Source of the DNA: Paracoccaceae bacterium
GTDB taxonomy: Bacteria > Pseudomonadota > Alphaproteobacteria > Rhodobacterales > Rhodobacteraceae
Direction of reading: 5' to 3'
Assembly (NCBI GenBank): GCA_016764835.1
Contig: JAESRD010000146.1
Coordinates: 1 to 13,936, forward strand
Length of the DNA stretch: 13,936 bases
A program made the position numbers and the translations under genes. Numbering within the stretch: position 1 is the stretch's first letter; each line of letters opens with the position of its first letter. Positions 1 through 7,688 of the stretch are shown here, in pieces. Under the pieces are notes generated by a model. It did no database searches. It saw only the letters and a list, made by a program, of their open reading frames with translations, and had not been told where the DNA came from.

Positions 1-144
1 CGCCGCGTGCCAAGTCGAGCCGCTGGTCAACTCAGACCGCTCAATGAGCATAACGTCAGACCAGCCAAGCCGTGTCAGATGAAACAGCACCGATGCGCCG
101 ACAACGCCGCCCCCGATAACCGCGACCCGTGTGTGTTCTGTCAT
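1..144 (-). CDS. FAD-dependent oxidoreductase, DAO family (5' end only)
   Basis: The first 48 codons of a minus-strand gene whose remainder lies outside the window. The reading frame opens with ATG at 144-142, preceded by a good Shine-Dalgarno (AGGGGG about 6 nt upstream). The peptide begins MTEHTRVAVIGGGVVGASVL, a Rossmann beta-alpha-beta with the GxGxxG dinucleotide motif at residues 11-16, and an acidic ribose-binding residue E35 in MLIER. It continues into SGSTWHAA at 41-48. The GSTWHAAG-type motif is characteristic of the D-amino-acid-oxidase-fold flavoproteins that include sarcosine and dimethylglycine dehydrogenases, many of which carry a C-terminal GcvT folate domain. Such enzymes oxidatively demethylate methylated glycines. 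The substrate cannot be settled from 48 residues, and the GcvT part is not visible. The flavoprotein family is secure; the subfamily is inference. Confidence 0.8.
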   Translation of the reverse strand, partial: MTEHTRVAVIGGGVVGASVLFHLTRLGWSDVMLIERSELTSGSTWHAA

Positions 145-205
145 GATGTCCCCCTGATCATTGGTATCAGCATTGTTGGTTTCAACATGGCAAGCGCCAG
201 CCGCG

Positions 206-236
206 CAATGTTGCACATTGACGACATATCATGTCG
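206..236. promoter_or_regulatory. tandem palindromic operator-like sites
   Basis: Two perfect inverted repeats of identical geometry lie side by side: CAATGT-tgc-ACATTG at 206-220 and CGACAT-atc-ATGTCG at 222-236. Each has 6-bp arms and a 3-bp spacer, with dyad centres 16 bp apart, close to one and a half helical turns. They sit 62-92 bp upstream of the flavoprotein start at 144. A weaker third dyad, TGTTG-gttt-CAACA, is at 174-187. There is no T-run beside them on either strand, so they do not look like terminators of the lipoprotein gene that ends at 268. Binding by a dimeric regulator is inference; the regulator is not in the window. Confidence 0.45.
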
Positions 237-267
237 CCAACGTGCTCTGCCTGATGGGCCGCTGAGT

Positions 268-825
268 TTAAGGAATAATCCGCGTGTATTTTGTGCCTTC
301 AACAGTTGCGCCAATGCGCAAACCGGTTTGGCCAAAGACAATCGCAATCACCGGTGACAGCGACGTTGTGGTCGCGGCACGAAACATCTCGCCTTGGTCG
401 GTGATGACATATTCAACATCAGCGCCAACGGCCCAGCCGTCTGAGGCGCGAAATTCCAGCAGCGCGTCTTGGGTCATGAAGAACAGCACATGGCTATATT
501 GCTGCGCGCCAATTTGAATGCCCGCACTGGCGGCGGCGGCGGAATAATAGTCAACCGTGCTTTGGCCAACTTTGAGCGCGCCGCGCCCATAAGAGCCGCC
601 AAAACCAAGGCCGACTTCGGTGACCAATGGCATGACCAGTAGCCCAGCGGCTTGATCGGCCAAGTTTTGTGTGCCCGGATAGGTGCTATACATATGGTTC
701 AGCGCACGGTCGACACGGGCGTCGATTGTGGCACCACCATTGCCGCCAATGCCATTGCCGCAGGCCGCGAGCCCGCCCATTGCACAAAGGGACAGAAGGG
801 TCGAACGTCGGGTGAGTGTCTTCAT
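268..825 (-). CDS. Ysc84-domain lipoprotein
   Basis: Predicted envelope lipoprotein of 185 aa. The N-terminus MKTLTRRSTLLSLCAMGGLA is a signal peptide with a twin-arginine-like RR at 6-7, ending in the lipobox L19-A-A-C22, so C22 should be the lipidated residue. The mature part contains the Ysc84 (PF04366-like) core: an AAGLLVMP segment followed by GLGFGGSYGRGAL, and a C-terminal TGLRIGATVEGTKYTRI. The family was named from a eukaryotic lipid/actin-associated protein; its bacterial members are export-signal-bearing proteins of unclear role, so no function is assigned. Start choice: ATG at 825 opens directly on the signal peptide; ATG at 837 (MSISMKT) is equally possible with a weak AGG upstream. 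The longest frame, from 906, is excluded because the promoter at 878-906 lies inside it. It is downstream of hemB on the same strand but has its own promoter. Confidence 0.85.
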   Translation of the reverse strand: MKTLTRRSTLLSLCAMGGLAACGNGIGGNGGATIDARVDRALNHMYSTYPGTQNLADQAAGLLVMPLVTEVGLGFGGSYGRGALKVGQSTVDYYSAAAASAGIQIGAQQYSHVLFFMTQDALLEFRASDGWAVGADVEYVITDQGEMFRAATTTSLSPVIAIVFGQTGLRIGATVEGTKYTRIIP

Positions 826-877
826 TGAAATGCTCATACTGCCTAGGGGTGGCCTTGTATCCGGCCGATTACTGGCC

Positions 878-906
878 ACTATAGCTGGTATCGCCCGGGC
901 TGTCAC
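878..906 (-). promoter_or_regulatory. sigma70-type promoter for the Ysc84 lipoprotein gene
   Basis: On the minus strand, GTGACA (positions 906-901, 5 of 6 to TTGACA) is followed by exactly 17 bp and then TATAGT (883-878, 5 of 6 to TATAAT). Transcription would start near 871, giving a leader of about 35-45 nt before the ATGs at 837 and 825. This is the best sigma70-like promoter I found in the window. It lies in the 117-bp gap between the hemB stop and the lipoprotein start, so the lipoprotein need not depend on hemB transcription. Confidence 0.65.
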
Positions 907-942
907 GCAATGCGGTTAATGGCCCCCGAGGGTCAGCAAGTA

Positions 943-1941
943 TCAGCCGTTTAGCAGTTTGGCGGCCATTGGCGCAAAGTAAGTCAGCACCCCGTCACAG
1001 CCAGCGCGTTTAAAACAGGTCAGTGCCTCAAGCACGGTTTGCTCGGCCGGCAAATAGCCCGCAGCAAAGGCGGCCTGCATCATCGAATATTCGCCTGACA
1101 CTTGGTAGGCAAAGACTGGCGCGCCAGTCTCGTCCTTAGCCCGGCGGCAAATATCGAGATAGGGCATGCCGGGTTTAACCATGACCATATCCGCGCCTTC
1201 GGCGAGGTCTCGTTTAATATGGCGCATGGCCTCGTCACTATTGGCCGGGTCAATCTGATAGGTCTTTTTGTCGCCGCTCAGCGCCGCCGTCGCCCCCACA
1301 GCATCGCGAAACGGCCCATAAAAGCACGAGGCATATTTGGCCGCATAAGACATGATCGACACATGCCGGTAGCCGGAATTCTCTAGCGCCCCACGAATAG
1401 CGCCAATCCGCCCGTCCATCATATCTGACGGGCCCAAAATATCCGCCCCAGCCTCGGCCTGCGCCAAAGCCATGCGCACAAGCGCCGTTACGGTCTCATC
1501 ATTGAGGATCTCGCCACCGACGACAAAACCGTCATGGCCGTTAATATTATAGGGGTCGAGCGCGATATCTGTCATCACCGCCATTTCAGGCACGGCGTCT
1601 TTAATCGCGCGAATGGCGCGGTTGGTCAGATTGTCAGGGTTCCACGCCTCGGCGCAGTCAATCGAGCGCTCGGCCATATTAGTATAGGGAAACAGGCAAA
1701 TCGCCGGAATGCCCAAAGCATGCGCCTCCTTCGCCGCCGCCGCTACACGGTCAACGCTAAGCCGCGACACGCCGGGCATGGCCTCAACCGGCATGGTCAC
1801 ATCCTTGCCCGCCATCACGAAAATCGGCCAGATCAGATCAGCCGGGGTGATAATGCTTTGCCGCACCATCGCCCGCAAAGCAGGGGTGCGGCGCAAACGG
1901 CGCAAACGGGCGGCGGGAAACGGTGCAGGGGGCAGGGTCAT
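943..1941 (-). CDS. hemB: delta-aminolevulinic acid dehydratase (porphobilinogen synthase)
   Basis: Cytoplasmic enzyme that condenses two 5-aminolevulinate molecules to porphobilinogen, the second step of tetrapyrrole (haem, bacteriochlorophyll, cobalamin) synthesis in C5/C4 pathways alike. The 332-aa product has normal length. Both Schiff-base lysines are visible: K202 in SYAAKYASCFYGP and K256 in MVMVKPGMPYLD. The metal-site loop reads DIALDPYNINGHDG (125-138), with aspartates where zinc enzymes have cysteines (DxCLCEY...GHCG). This makes it the Asp-type, magnesium/potassium-dependent class found in many proteobacteria rather than the zinc class. Start choice: the frame extends upstream to a GTG at 1968, but ATG at 1941 has GAGG about 7 nt upstream and gives the family-typical MTLPPAPFPAARLRRLRR start. 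It is divergent from the membrane-protein gene at 2068 across about 125 bp. Confidence 0.97.
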   Translation of the reverse strand: MTLPPAPFPAARLRRLRRTPALRAMVRQSIITPADLIWPIFVMAGKDVTMPVEAMPGVSRLSVDRVAAAAKEAHALGIPAICLFPYTNMAERSIDCAEAWNPDNLTNRAIRAIKDAVPEMAVMTDIALDPYNINGHDGFVVGGEILNDETVTALVRMALAQAEAGADILGPSDMMDGRIGAIRGALENSGYRHVSIMSYAAKYASCFYGPFRDAVGATAALSGDKKTYQIDPANSDEAMRHIKRDLAEGADMVMVKPGMPYLDICRRAKDETGAPVFAYQVSGEYSMMQAAFAAGYLPAEQTVLEALTCFKRAGCDGVLTYFAPMAAKLLNG

Positions 1942-2067
1942 CGGGGGCCTCATTCGCCAAAAAGTCACTATTCATCGGTCGCACGGATTTGATCGGGTCT
2001 CAAGCCTCGCAATTGCCGCAAGCCGGGGTTAGGGTCCGCCAACACAAAGCAGATGCGGAAGAATATT

Positions 2068-2598
2068 GTGGATTGGACAGATACACTTTTTGAATTGATC
2101 GATATGCGGTCATTCTCCAGTCTTTGGTATTGGGTGGCGTTGGCTGTTGCTTGGTCAACGGCCAGCCATTGGATACTCGGCGTGCCGTTTGACATGATCA
2201 CACGGGCGCGCCGCCATGAGGGCCAAGCGCAGATCGATCTTGAAGACATCACCCGGATCAATATCAACAGGTTGTTGATGATCGGCCGGGTATCGGGGCT
2301 ATGGCTGCTGGGCTTTGTCGCCTTTGCCCATACTGCGCTGCTGCTCTTGGCGTTCTGGTACTGGGTCGAGCTGGCCCAAGCGGTTGAGCTGATCGCCTTG
2401 CCGATGACGTTTGTGGGCTTTCTTAGCCTCGCCGCCGCGCGCGGCATAGAGCAAGACACGCTTGAAGGTGAGGCCCTGCGCCGGCGTCTGATGCGCCACA
2501 GGTTCTGGGTGCAACTCATTGGTATGTTGGCCATTTTCGTCACGGCAATGTTCGGCATGTATCAAAACTTTGTCTTCGCGCCGGGCTTTGGTTTCTAA
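2068..2598 (+). CDS. four-helix membrane protein ('component of SufBCD complex'-type)
   Basis: A 176-aa integral membrane protein with about four hydrophobic helices, near residues 17-39, 73-95, 103-123 and 144-166, separated by a charged cytoplasmic-looking loop (RARRHEGQAQIDLEDITR). The tryptophan-rich start, FELIDMRSFSSLWYWVALAV...STASHWILGVPFDM, resembles a small Rhodobacterales protein commonly labelled 'component of SufBCD complex'. I recall that label from the family; nothing in this sequence shows a link to Fe-S assembly, and no suf gene is in the window. Start choice: GTG at 2068 has GGAAG about 6 nt upstream, while ATG at 2053 (five codons longer) has no clear ribosome site. It precedes mfd by 42 bp on the same strand and may be co-transcribed with it. 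Function unknown. Confidence 0.75.
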   Translation: MDWTDTLFELIDMRSFSSLWYWVALAVAWSTASHWILGVPFDMITRARRHEGQAQIDLEDITRININRLLMIGRVSGLWLLGFVAFAHTALLLLAFWYWVELAQAVELIALPMTFVGFLSLAAARGIEQDTLEGEALRRRLMRHRFWVQLIGMLAIFVTAMFGMYQNFVFAPGFGF

Positions 2599-2640
2599 TC
2601 TACGCGATATTTGTATCCCCTCTAGTTAGTGGCAATCCCC

Positions 2641-5600
2641 ATGTCCAACGCATCACATATTACGATAAGCGGCGCGCCTGAGGGCTATGACGCTAAGTTG
2701 CTTTTGGCCGAGCTTGGCAAAAATGACGGCCCGATCTTGCATGTCGCCCGTGATGATAAACGTGTGGCGGCAATGGCCGCGGCTTTGGCTTTCTTTGACC
2801 CAAAAGTGCCGGTGTTTCAGTTCCCCGGCTGGGACTGTTTGCCCTATGACCGTGTCTCGCCCCAGCCCGATATTTCGGCCGCGCGCATGGCGATGCTGGC
2901 CGCCCTCGTGCATAATATGCCCGAAAAGTTTATCCTGCTGACCACGCTCAACGCCGCGACCCAGCGAGTGCCAGCGCGGGCCTTGCTCAAAAATGCGGCG
3001 TTTTCGGCCACAGTCGGCAACCACATTGACGAAGAGGCGTTGCGCGGCTTTTTGGTCCGCATGGGCTACAGCCAGTCAGCCACGGTGATGGAGCCGGGCG
3101 ATTACGCCATTCGTGGCGGTATTATCGACATCTATCCGCCCGGCCAAAACGGCCCGGTTCGGCTAGACCTGTTCGGCGATACGCTCGACGGCGCTCGCCG
3201 GTTTGACCCGGCCAACCAGCGCACGGTTGAAAAGCTCAAAATGATCGAGCTGGCCCCGGTTTGCGAGGTGATCCTCGACGACACTGCCATTACCCGGTTT
3301 CGCCAAAACTACCGTATAGAGTTTGGCGCGGCGGGCACGGATGACGCACTTTATGAGGCAGTCAGTGCCGGGCGCAAACATCAAGGGATGGAACATTGGC
3401 TCGGCCTGTTTCAGACCAATCTTGAGACATTGTTCGACTATTTGCCCAATGCCACAATCACGCTGGATGAGCAAAATACGCCTGCGCGGCTGGCCCGTTG
3501 GGAGTCGATCCAAGACCAATACGGCACACGCCAACATGCGCTAAAGCAGAAAAAGGGCATGCTCGACAGTGTCTACAAACCGGCGCCGCCCGGTTTGCTT
3601 TATCTGTCTGATGAAGATTGGGAAGCGGCGATAGCCAAACGCCGCGTGCTCAGCCTCTCGGTGCATAAACAAGCGCTAGGGCCGGGTGTAACCGATGCAG
3701 GCGGCAAAATCGGCCGTAACTTTGCGCCAGAGCGACAGCAAGAAAAGATAAATCTTTTCATGGCTCTGGCCGATCATGTTCAGCCTAAGCTTCAGGATTT
3801 ACCTGTTGTTATTGCTTCTTACTCGCTCGGTGCGCGCGAGCGGCTCAAAGGCTTACTGGAAGATGAAGGTTTACATAATGCAACCTTGGCCGACAACCTC
3901 AGCCAGATTGGCAAGAGCGGCCTCTATCTTGTTGTTTGGCCGCTAGAAAGCGGCTTTGAAGCGCCCGGTCTAATTGTCGTATCCGAGCAAGATGTGCTCG
4001 GTGACAGGCTAATAAGACAGAGCAAACGCAAGCGCCGAGCGAAGAATTTCTTAACAGAAGCGCAGAACCTGTCGCCCGGCGATTTGGTGGTTCATGTCGA
4101 TCATGGTGTTGGCCGCTATTTGGGGCTTGAGGTGGTGAGTGCCGCCGGAGCCGCACATGAATGCCTAGCACTTGAATATGCTGACAGTACAAAGCTTTAC
4201 CTGCCAGTTGAGAATATTGAGCTGCTGTCAAAATTTGGCCATGACACTGGTCTGCTCGACCGTTTGGGCGGCGGCGCTTGGCAGGCCAAAAAGGCAAAGC
4301 TCAAAGAGCGTATCCGCGAGATTGCCGAGCGGCTTATCCGGGTTGCCGCCGAGCGGGCCCTGCGCCGCGCCCCGGCGATGGCGCCAATGGAAGGCCTTTG
4401 GGAACAGTTCCTTGCCCGCTTTCCTTACCAAGAAACCGAAGATCAAGCCCAAGCGATCGATGATGTGCTTGCCGATCTTGATAGTGGCCGGCCGATGGAC
4501 CGGCTGATCTGCGGCGATGTTGGCTTTGGCAAAACCGAAGTGGCCATTCGCGCCGCCTTTGTTGCCGCCGCCGCTGGCGTGCAGGTCGCCGTTGTCGCCC
4601 CGACGACACTGCTGGCCCGCCAGCATTACAAAGGTTTCGCGGAGCGGTTCCGGGGCTTTCCGATTAATGTCGCTCCGCTGTCGCGCTTTGTTAGCACGCG
4701 TGACGCTAATCTGACCCGCGAAGGGTTGGCCAAAGGCCAGATCGATATCGCCATCGGCACCCATGCGTTATTGGCCAAGGGTGTCAAGTTCAAGAATCTC
4801 GGCCTGCTGATCATTGACGAAGAGCAGCATTTTGGCGTGCAGCATAAAGAGCGGCTCAAGCAGATGCGCACCGATATTCACGCGCTGACGCTGACGGCGA
4901 CGCCGATCCCGCGTACCTTGCAGCTGTCACTATCGGGCGTGCGCGATCTGTCGATCATCGGCACGCCGCCGGTTGACCGGCTGGCCATCCGTACCTTTGT
5001 TTCTGAGTTCGATACGATCACCATTCGCGAGGCGCTGCTGCGGGAGCATTACCGTGGCGGGCAGAGCTTTTTCGTCGTGCCGCGCATCAGCGACTTGGCC
5101 GAGATCGAAGACTGGCTGAAGCGCGAAGTGCCCGAAGTGACGTATGTTATGGCCAGCGGACAGATGCCGCCCGGCGCGCTCGACGATAAAATGAACGCGT
5201 TTTACGACGGCAAATTTGACGTGCTTTTGGCGACAACAATCGTGGAGAGTGGCTTGGATATACCGGCCGCCAATACCATGATCGTCTACCGGTCTGACAT
5301 GTTTGGGCTGGCGCAACTCTACCAGATTAGGGGCCGGGTTGGCCGCTCAAAAACCCGCGCCTATGCTTACTTAACCACCAAGCCGCGCCAGAAACTAACC
5401 CCTCAAGCCGAGAAACGGCTACGCGTTTTGGGCTCGCTTGATAGTCTGGGCGCCGGCTTCACGCTGGCCAGCCAAGATCTCGATATTCGCGGCGCCGGTA
5501 ACCTGCTGGGCGAAGAACAGTCAGGGCAAATGCGCGAAGTCGGCTATGAGCTGTACCAGCAAATGTTGGAAGAAGAGATTGCCCGCATTCGCTCTGGCGA

Positions 5601-6099
5601 GGCCGAAGGGCTGACCGATCATGGCCAATGGGCGCCGCAGCTGAACCTTGGCGTGCCGGTGCTGATCCCGGAAAATTATGTACCTGATCTTGATGTCCGG
5701 CTTGGGCTATACCGCCGCCTGTCAGACCTTGGCACCAAGGTTGAACTTGAAGGTTTTGCCGCCGAGCTGATTGACCGTTTTGGCAGCCTGCCTAAAGAGG
5801 TCAACATGTTGCTGACCGTTGTGCGGATAAAAGCCATGTGCAAACGCGCCGGGATTGCCAAGCTTGATGCTGGGCCGAAGGGTGCTACCATCATGTTCCA
5901 CAACGATAAATTCGCCTCACCCAAAGGGTTGGTTGAGTTTATTGGCGATCAAAATGGCCGCGCTCGGGTCAAGGACAACAAGATTGTCATTCGCCGCGAT
6001 TGGGAGCGTGAGATCGATAAAATCCGCGGTGCCTTTGGCATTGCCCGCGATTTGGCGGGTAAATTGAAAGAGGCGCGGGCGGCTAGCAAAAATAGTTAA
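2641..6099 (+). CDS. mfd: transcription-repair coupling factor Mfd
   Basis: Cytoplasmic ATP-driven DNA translocase that pushes stalled RNA polymerase off lesions and recruits UvrA for nucleotide excision repair. The 1152-aa length is standard. Domains in order: UvrB-homology module (about 1-340, with FPGWDCLPYDRVSPQPD); a variable D3 region (about 350-460); the CarD-like RNA-polymerase-interacting domain starting LSPGDLVVHVDHGVGRYLG at 477; the RecG-like superfamily 2 translocase with Walker A GDVGFGKT at 625-632 (K631), DEEQ box at 726-729, the TATPIPRT motif, and GRVGRS; and a C-terminal TRCF/D7 domain from about 1005 (VPVLIPENYVPDLDVRLGLY) that masks UvrA binding. The frame also opens at a GTG at 2629; ATG at 2641 is preferred, although its ribosome site is weak. 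Codon use shifts noticeably between about 3730 and 4240 (see findings). Confidence 0.98.
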   Translation: MSNASHITISGAPEGYDAKLLLAELGKNDGPILHVARDDKRVAAMAAALAFFDPKVPVFQFPGWDCLPYDRVSPQPDISAARMAMLAALVHNMPEKFILLTTLNAATQRVPARALLKNAAFSATVGNHIDEEALRGFLVRMGYSQSATVMEPGDYAIRGGIIDIYPPGQNGPVRLDLFGDTLDGARRFDPANQRTVEKLKMIELAPVCEVILDDTAITRFRQNYRIEFGAAGTDDALYEAVSAGRKHQGMEHWLGLFQTNLETLFDYLPNATITLDEQNTPARLARWESIQDQYGTRQHALKQKKGMLDSVYKPAPPGLLYLSDEDWEAAIAKRRVLSLSVHKQALGPGVTDAGGKIGRNFAPERQQEKINLFMALADHVQPKLQDLPVVIASYSLGARERLKGLLEDEGLHNATLADNLSQIGKSGLYLVVWPLESGFEAPGLIVVSEQDVLGDRLIRQSKRKRRAKNFLTEAQNLSPGDLVVHVDHGVGRYLGLEVVSAAGAAHECLALEYADSTKLYLPVENIELLSKFGHDTGLLDRLGGGAWQAKKAKLKERIREIAERLIRVAAERALRRAPAMAPMEGLWEQFLARFPYQETEDQAQAIDDVLADLDSGRPMDRLICGDVGFGKTEVAIRAAFVAAAAGVQVAVVAPTTLLARQHYKGFAERFRGFPINVAPLSRFVSTRDANLTREGLAKGQIDIAIGTHALLAKGVKFKNLGLLIIDEEQHFGVQHKERLKQMRTDIHALTLTATPIPRTLQLSLSGVRDLSIIGTPPVDRLAIRTFVSEFDTITIREALLREHYRGGQSFFVVPRISDLAEIEDWLKREVPEVTYVMASGQMPPGALDDKMNAFYDGKFDVLLATTIVESGLDIPAANTMIVYRSDMFGLAQLYQIRGRVGRSKTRAYAYLTTKPRQKLTPQAEKRLRVLGSLDSLGAGFTLASQDLDIRGAGNLLGEEQSGQMREVGYELYQQMLEEEIARIRSGEAEGLTDHGQWAPQLNLGVPVLIPENYVPDLDVRLGLYRRLSDLGTKVELEGFAAELIDRFGSLPKEVNMLLTVVRIKAMCKRAGIAKLDAGPKGATIMFHNDKFASPKGLVEFIGDQNGRARVKDNKIVIRRDWEREIDKIRGAFGIARDLAGKLKEARAASKNS

Positions 6100-6143
6100 A
6101 ATGTGTTAATCTTGGTTAACATTTAGCAACTATTGGTGTGCTG

Positions 6144-6446
6144 ATGCGACGTTTTGCGGGCTCTATATTTTTGATTTGTCTGGCCATGCCCGCCTTGCCA
6201 TTGGTCGATGCCGTGCTTGACGTTGACGGCGTGCCAAACAATGCCGCCCCCGTCACGCTTGACCATCCGTTCTTTGCGCCGTTTTTGCAGGCCCAAAGTT
6301 ACACCTGCCAAAATGCGACCTGTAGCCAAATCAGCAGCTGCGAAGAGGCCTGTTATAAGCTTGTGGTTTGTGGCCATCGGCGGCGCGACGGCGACAATGA
6401 TGGCATTCCCTGTGAGAACCTATGCTCACGGCGCTGCCCGCGCTAA
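6144..6446 (+). CDS. small secreted Excalibur-type calcium-binding protein
   Basis: A 100-aa exported protein. Residues 1-23 form a signal peptide (MRRFAGSIFLICLAMPALPL). The C-terminal half, from about residue 53, is cysteine-rich, with Cys at 55, 60, 66, 70, 76, 90, 94 and 98, an even number compatible with four disulfides. The segment TCSQISSCEEA...CG followed by DGDNDGIPCENLC (82-94) matches the Excalibur motif DxDxDGxxCE, an EF-hand-like calcium loop often fused to secreted thermonucleases. Here it stands alone, without a nuclease domain. It starts 44 bp after mfd on the same strand, so read-through from mfd is possible; no clear promoter is visible in the AT-rich gap. An upstream GTG at 6138 would add only two residues. 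Its role is unknown; envelope calcium binding is inference from the motif. Confidence 0.8.
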   Translation: MRRFAGSIFLICLAMPALPLVDAVLDVDGVPNNAAPVTLDHPFFAPFLQAQSYTCQNATCSQISSCEEACYKLVVCGHRRRDGDNDGIPCENLCSRRCPR

Positions 6447-6458
6447 CCTGCGCGGGCA
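6435..6458. terminator. hairpin between convergent genes, possible bidirectional terminator
   Basis: A perfect 8-bp GC-rich stem, TGCCCGCG (6435-6442) with CGCGGGCA (6451-6458), and an 8-nt loop that includes the stop codon of the Excalibur-type gene. It lies just before the end of the convergent transporter gene at 6480. Position favours a terminator, but there is no T-run on either strand, so intrinsic termination would be weak. Confidence 0.35.
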
Positions 6459-6479
6459 AAATGTACATGGGGCCGCGGT

Positions 6480-7688
6480 TTAGTCTTCGGCGACCGGTTC
6501 AACGGTCGAGCGCATAAGCTGCCAGGCAAGAAACGAGCAGAGGGCAGTGGCGATCAGTAGCGGCACTGGTGTGCCATTGAAACTTTGGCCTATCGGAATG
6601 GCCAGAATGACGCCAAATATGGTTGAGAGCGCGGCAATAACTGAAGAGGCTAAACCTGCAATATGGCCCATCGGTTGCAAGGCCAAAGCCGTCAGATTGC
6701 CAAATGTAAGCCCGACAGTGAAGAAGACCGACACTGACCAGAAGAACCATAGCGGGAACGCTGCCCAAGCAGGCACCATGCCAAATTGCAACAGGGCCAA
6801 AAAGCCAGCAGCCATAGCGAATTGCGTGCCAAAGGCAATGACCACCAAACGCCGCATGCCGACACGGGTCACCAGATACGCGTTAAGCACCGTGCCGCTG
6901 CCAGCGATCACGGCTGAGGCGGCAAACCAAAGTGGAAAGCTATCGGCTTTGCCGTAAACATCAGCATAGATCGGTTGGGTTGAGGTTATGAGGCCCATCA
7001 TCTGCGCCGTGCCGAGGGTCATTGCCGCTGTGTAGATCATCACCACTTTGTTGCGCAGAACTTCGCCAGCGGCTGTGGCAAGAGTGTTAATCCGCAACGG
7101 GCGGCGGTCTTGTACGGCAAGTGTTTCGGGCTGACGCAGGCTGAGCCATGAGCCGCCAATCAGAGAAAACACGATGAAGGCAACAAAGATCGCCCGCCAT
7201 CCGGCCAGATCAATGATCAGCACGCCGATAGAGGGGGCGACGGCCGGAACGATCATGAAAATGGTCATGATGAACGAGGTGATCTGCGCCATACGCCGGC
7301 CTTCAAACAGGTCGCGTGTCATGGCAAGGGTGACGATGCGTGGACAGGCAGCGCCAAGTCCTTGGACAAGCCGCGCCACCAATAACATGGTCAAATCTTG
7401 TGCCAAAATAGCCATAATTGCACCGATAATGAAGATGCCCATGCCAAACAGGATAACCGGCTTGCGGCCCACAGCGTCTGAGATGGGCCCGGCAATCAGC
7501 GTGCCCAGCCCCATGCCAAACATAAAGGACAAGATGACCAATTGGGCGCGGTTCTCAGCCTCGGGTGAAAGTTCGGCGGCAATTTGAGGCAACGCGGGCA
7601 ACATCGCGTCTATCGAGAAGGCTAATGTTGCAAAAAGTATAGCCGCCATGGCGATGAATTCGGGGAGGGAACGGAAACGTTGGTCCAC
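6480..7688 (-). CDS. Bcr/CflA-family MFS drug/metabolite exporter
   Basis: Inner-membrane major facilitator of 402 aa with about 12 hydrophobic helices, the expected length for a drug:proton antiporter of the Bcr/CflA group. Diagnostic features are the first helix FATLAFSIDAMLPALPQIAAEL with a membrane-embedded D27, and motif A in the first cytoplasmic loop, GPISDAVGRKP (67-77). The fourth helix carries RLVQGLGAA and the fifth resembles the motif C region. The frame extends upstream to 7739, but the start is placed at GTG 7688 because it overlaps the upstream stop as TAGTG (one shared base), has CAGG about 8 nt upstream, and gives the usual short N-terminus ending PEFIA. It is the last gene of a three-gene operon. 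The exported substrate is unknown; a compound handled by the two upstream enzymes is a reasonable inference. Confidence 0.92.
   Translation of the reverse strand: MDQRFRSLPEFIAMAAILFATLAFSIDAMLPALPQIAAELSPEAENRAQLVILSFMFGMGLGTLIAGPISDAVGRKPVILFGMGIFIIGAIMAILAQDLTMLLVARLVQGLGAACPRIVTLAMTRDLFEGRRMAQITSFIMTIFMIVPAVAPSIGVLIIDLAGWRAIFVAFIVFSLIGGSWLSLRQPETLAVQDRRPLRINTLATAAGEVLRNKVVMIYTAAMTLGTAQMMGLITSTQPIYADVYGKADSFPLWFAASAVIAGSGTVLNAYLVTRVGMRRLVVIAFGTQFAMAAGFLALLQFGMVPAWAAFPLWFFWSVSVFFTVGLTFGNLTALALQPMGHIAGLASSVIAALSTIFGVILAIPIGQSFNGTPVPLLIATALCSFLAWQLMRSTVEPVAED

Noticed and set aside
826..906. Upstream extension of the Ysc84 lipoprotein to residue 212
   Set aside because: The extra 27 codons cover a promoter with 5/6 and 5/6 hexamers and 17-bp spacing, and they would place the signal peptide internally.
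1942..1968. GTG start extending hemB by nine codons
   Set aside because: ATG 1941 has a GAGG ribosome site and the family-typical N-terminus; the GTG has neither.
1968..2558. Long minus-strand open frame opposite the membrane-protein gene
   Set aside because: It is antisense to the hydrophobic gene at 2068-2598, has no recognisable motif or ribosome site, and its composition (Arg/Ser-rich) is that of a shadow frame.
4228..4764. 178-residue minus-strand open frame inside mfd
   Set aside because: It is antisense to the Walker A region of Mfd, whose frame is fully supported by motifs; long antisense frames are expected in GC-rich coding DNA.
6093..6125. AT-rich imperfect inverted repeat after mfd (AAATGTGTTAA / TTAACATTT)
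   Set aside because: The stem needs a 2-nt bulge, is AT-only and has no T-run, so it is not convincing as a terminator or operator.
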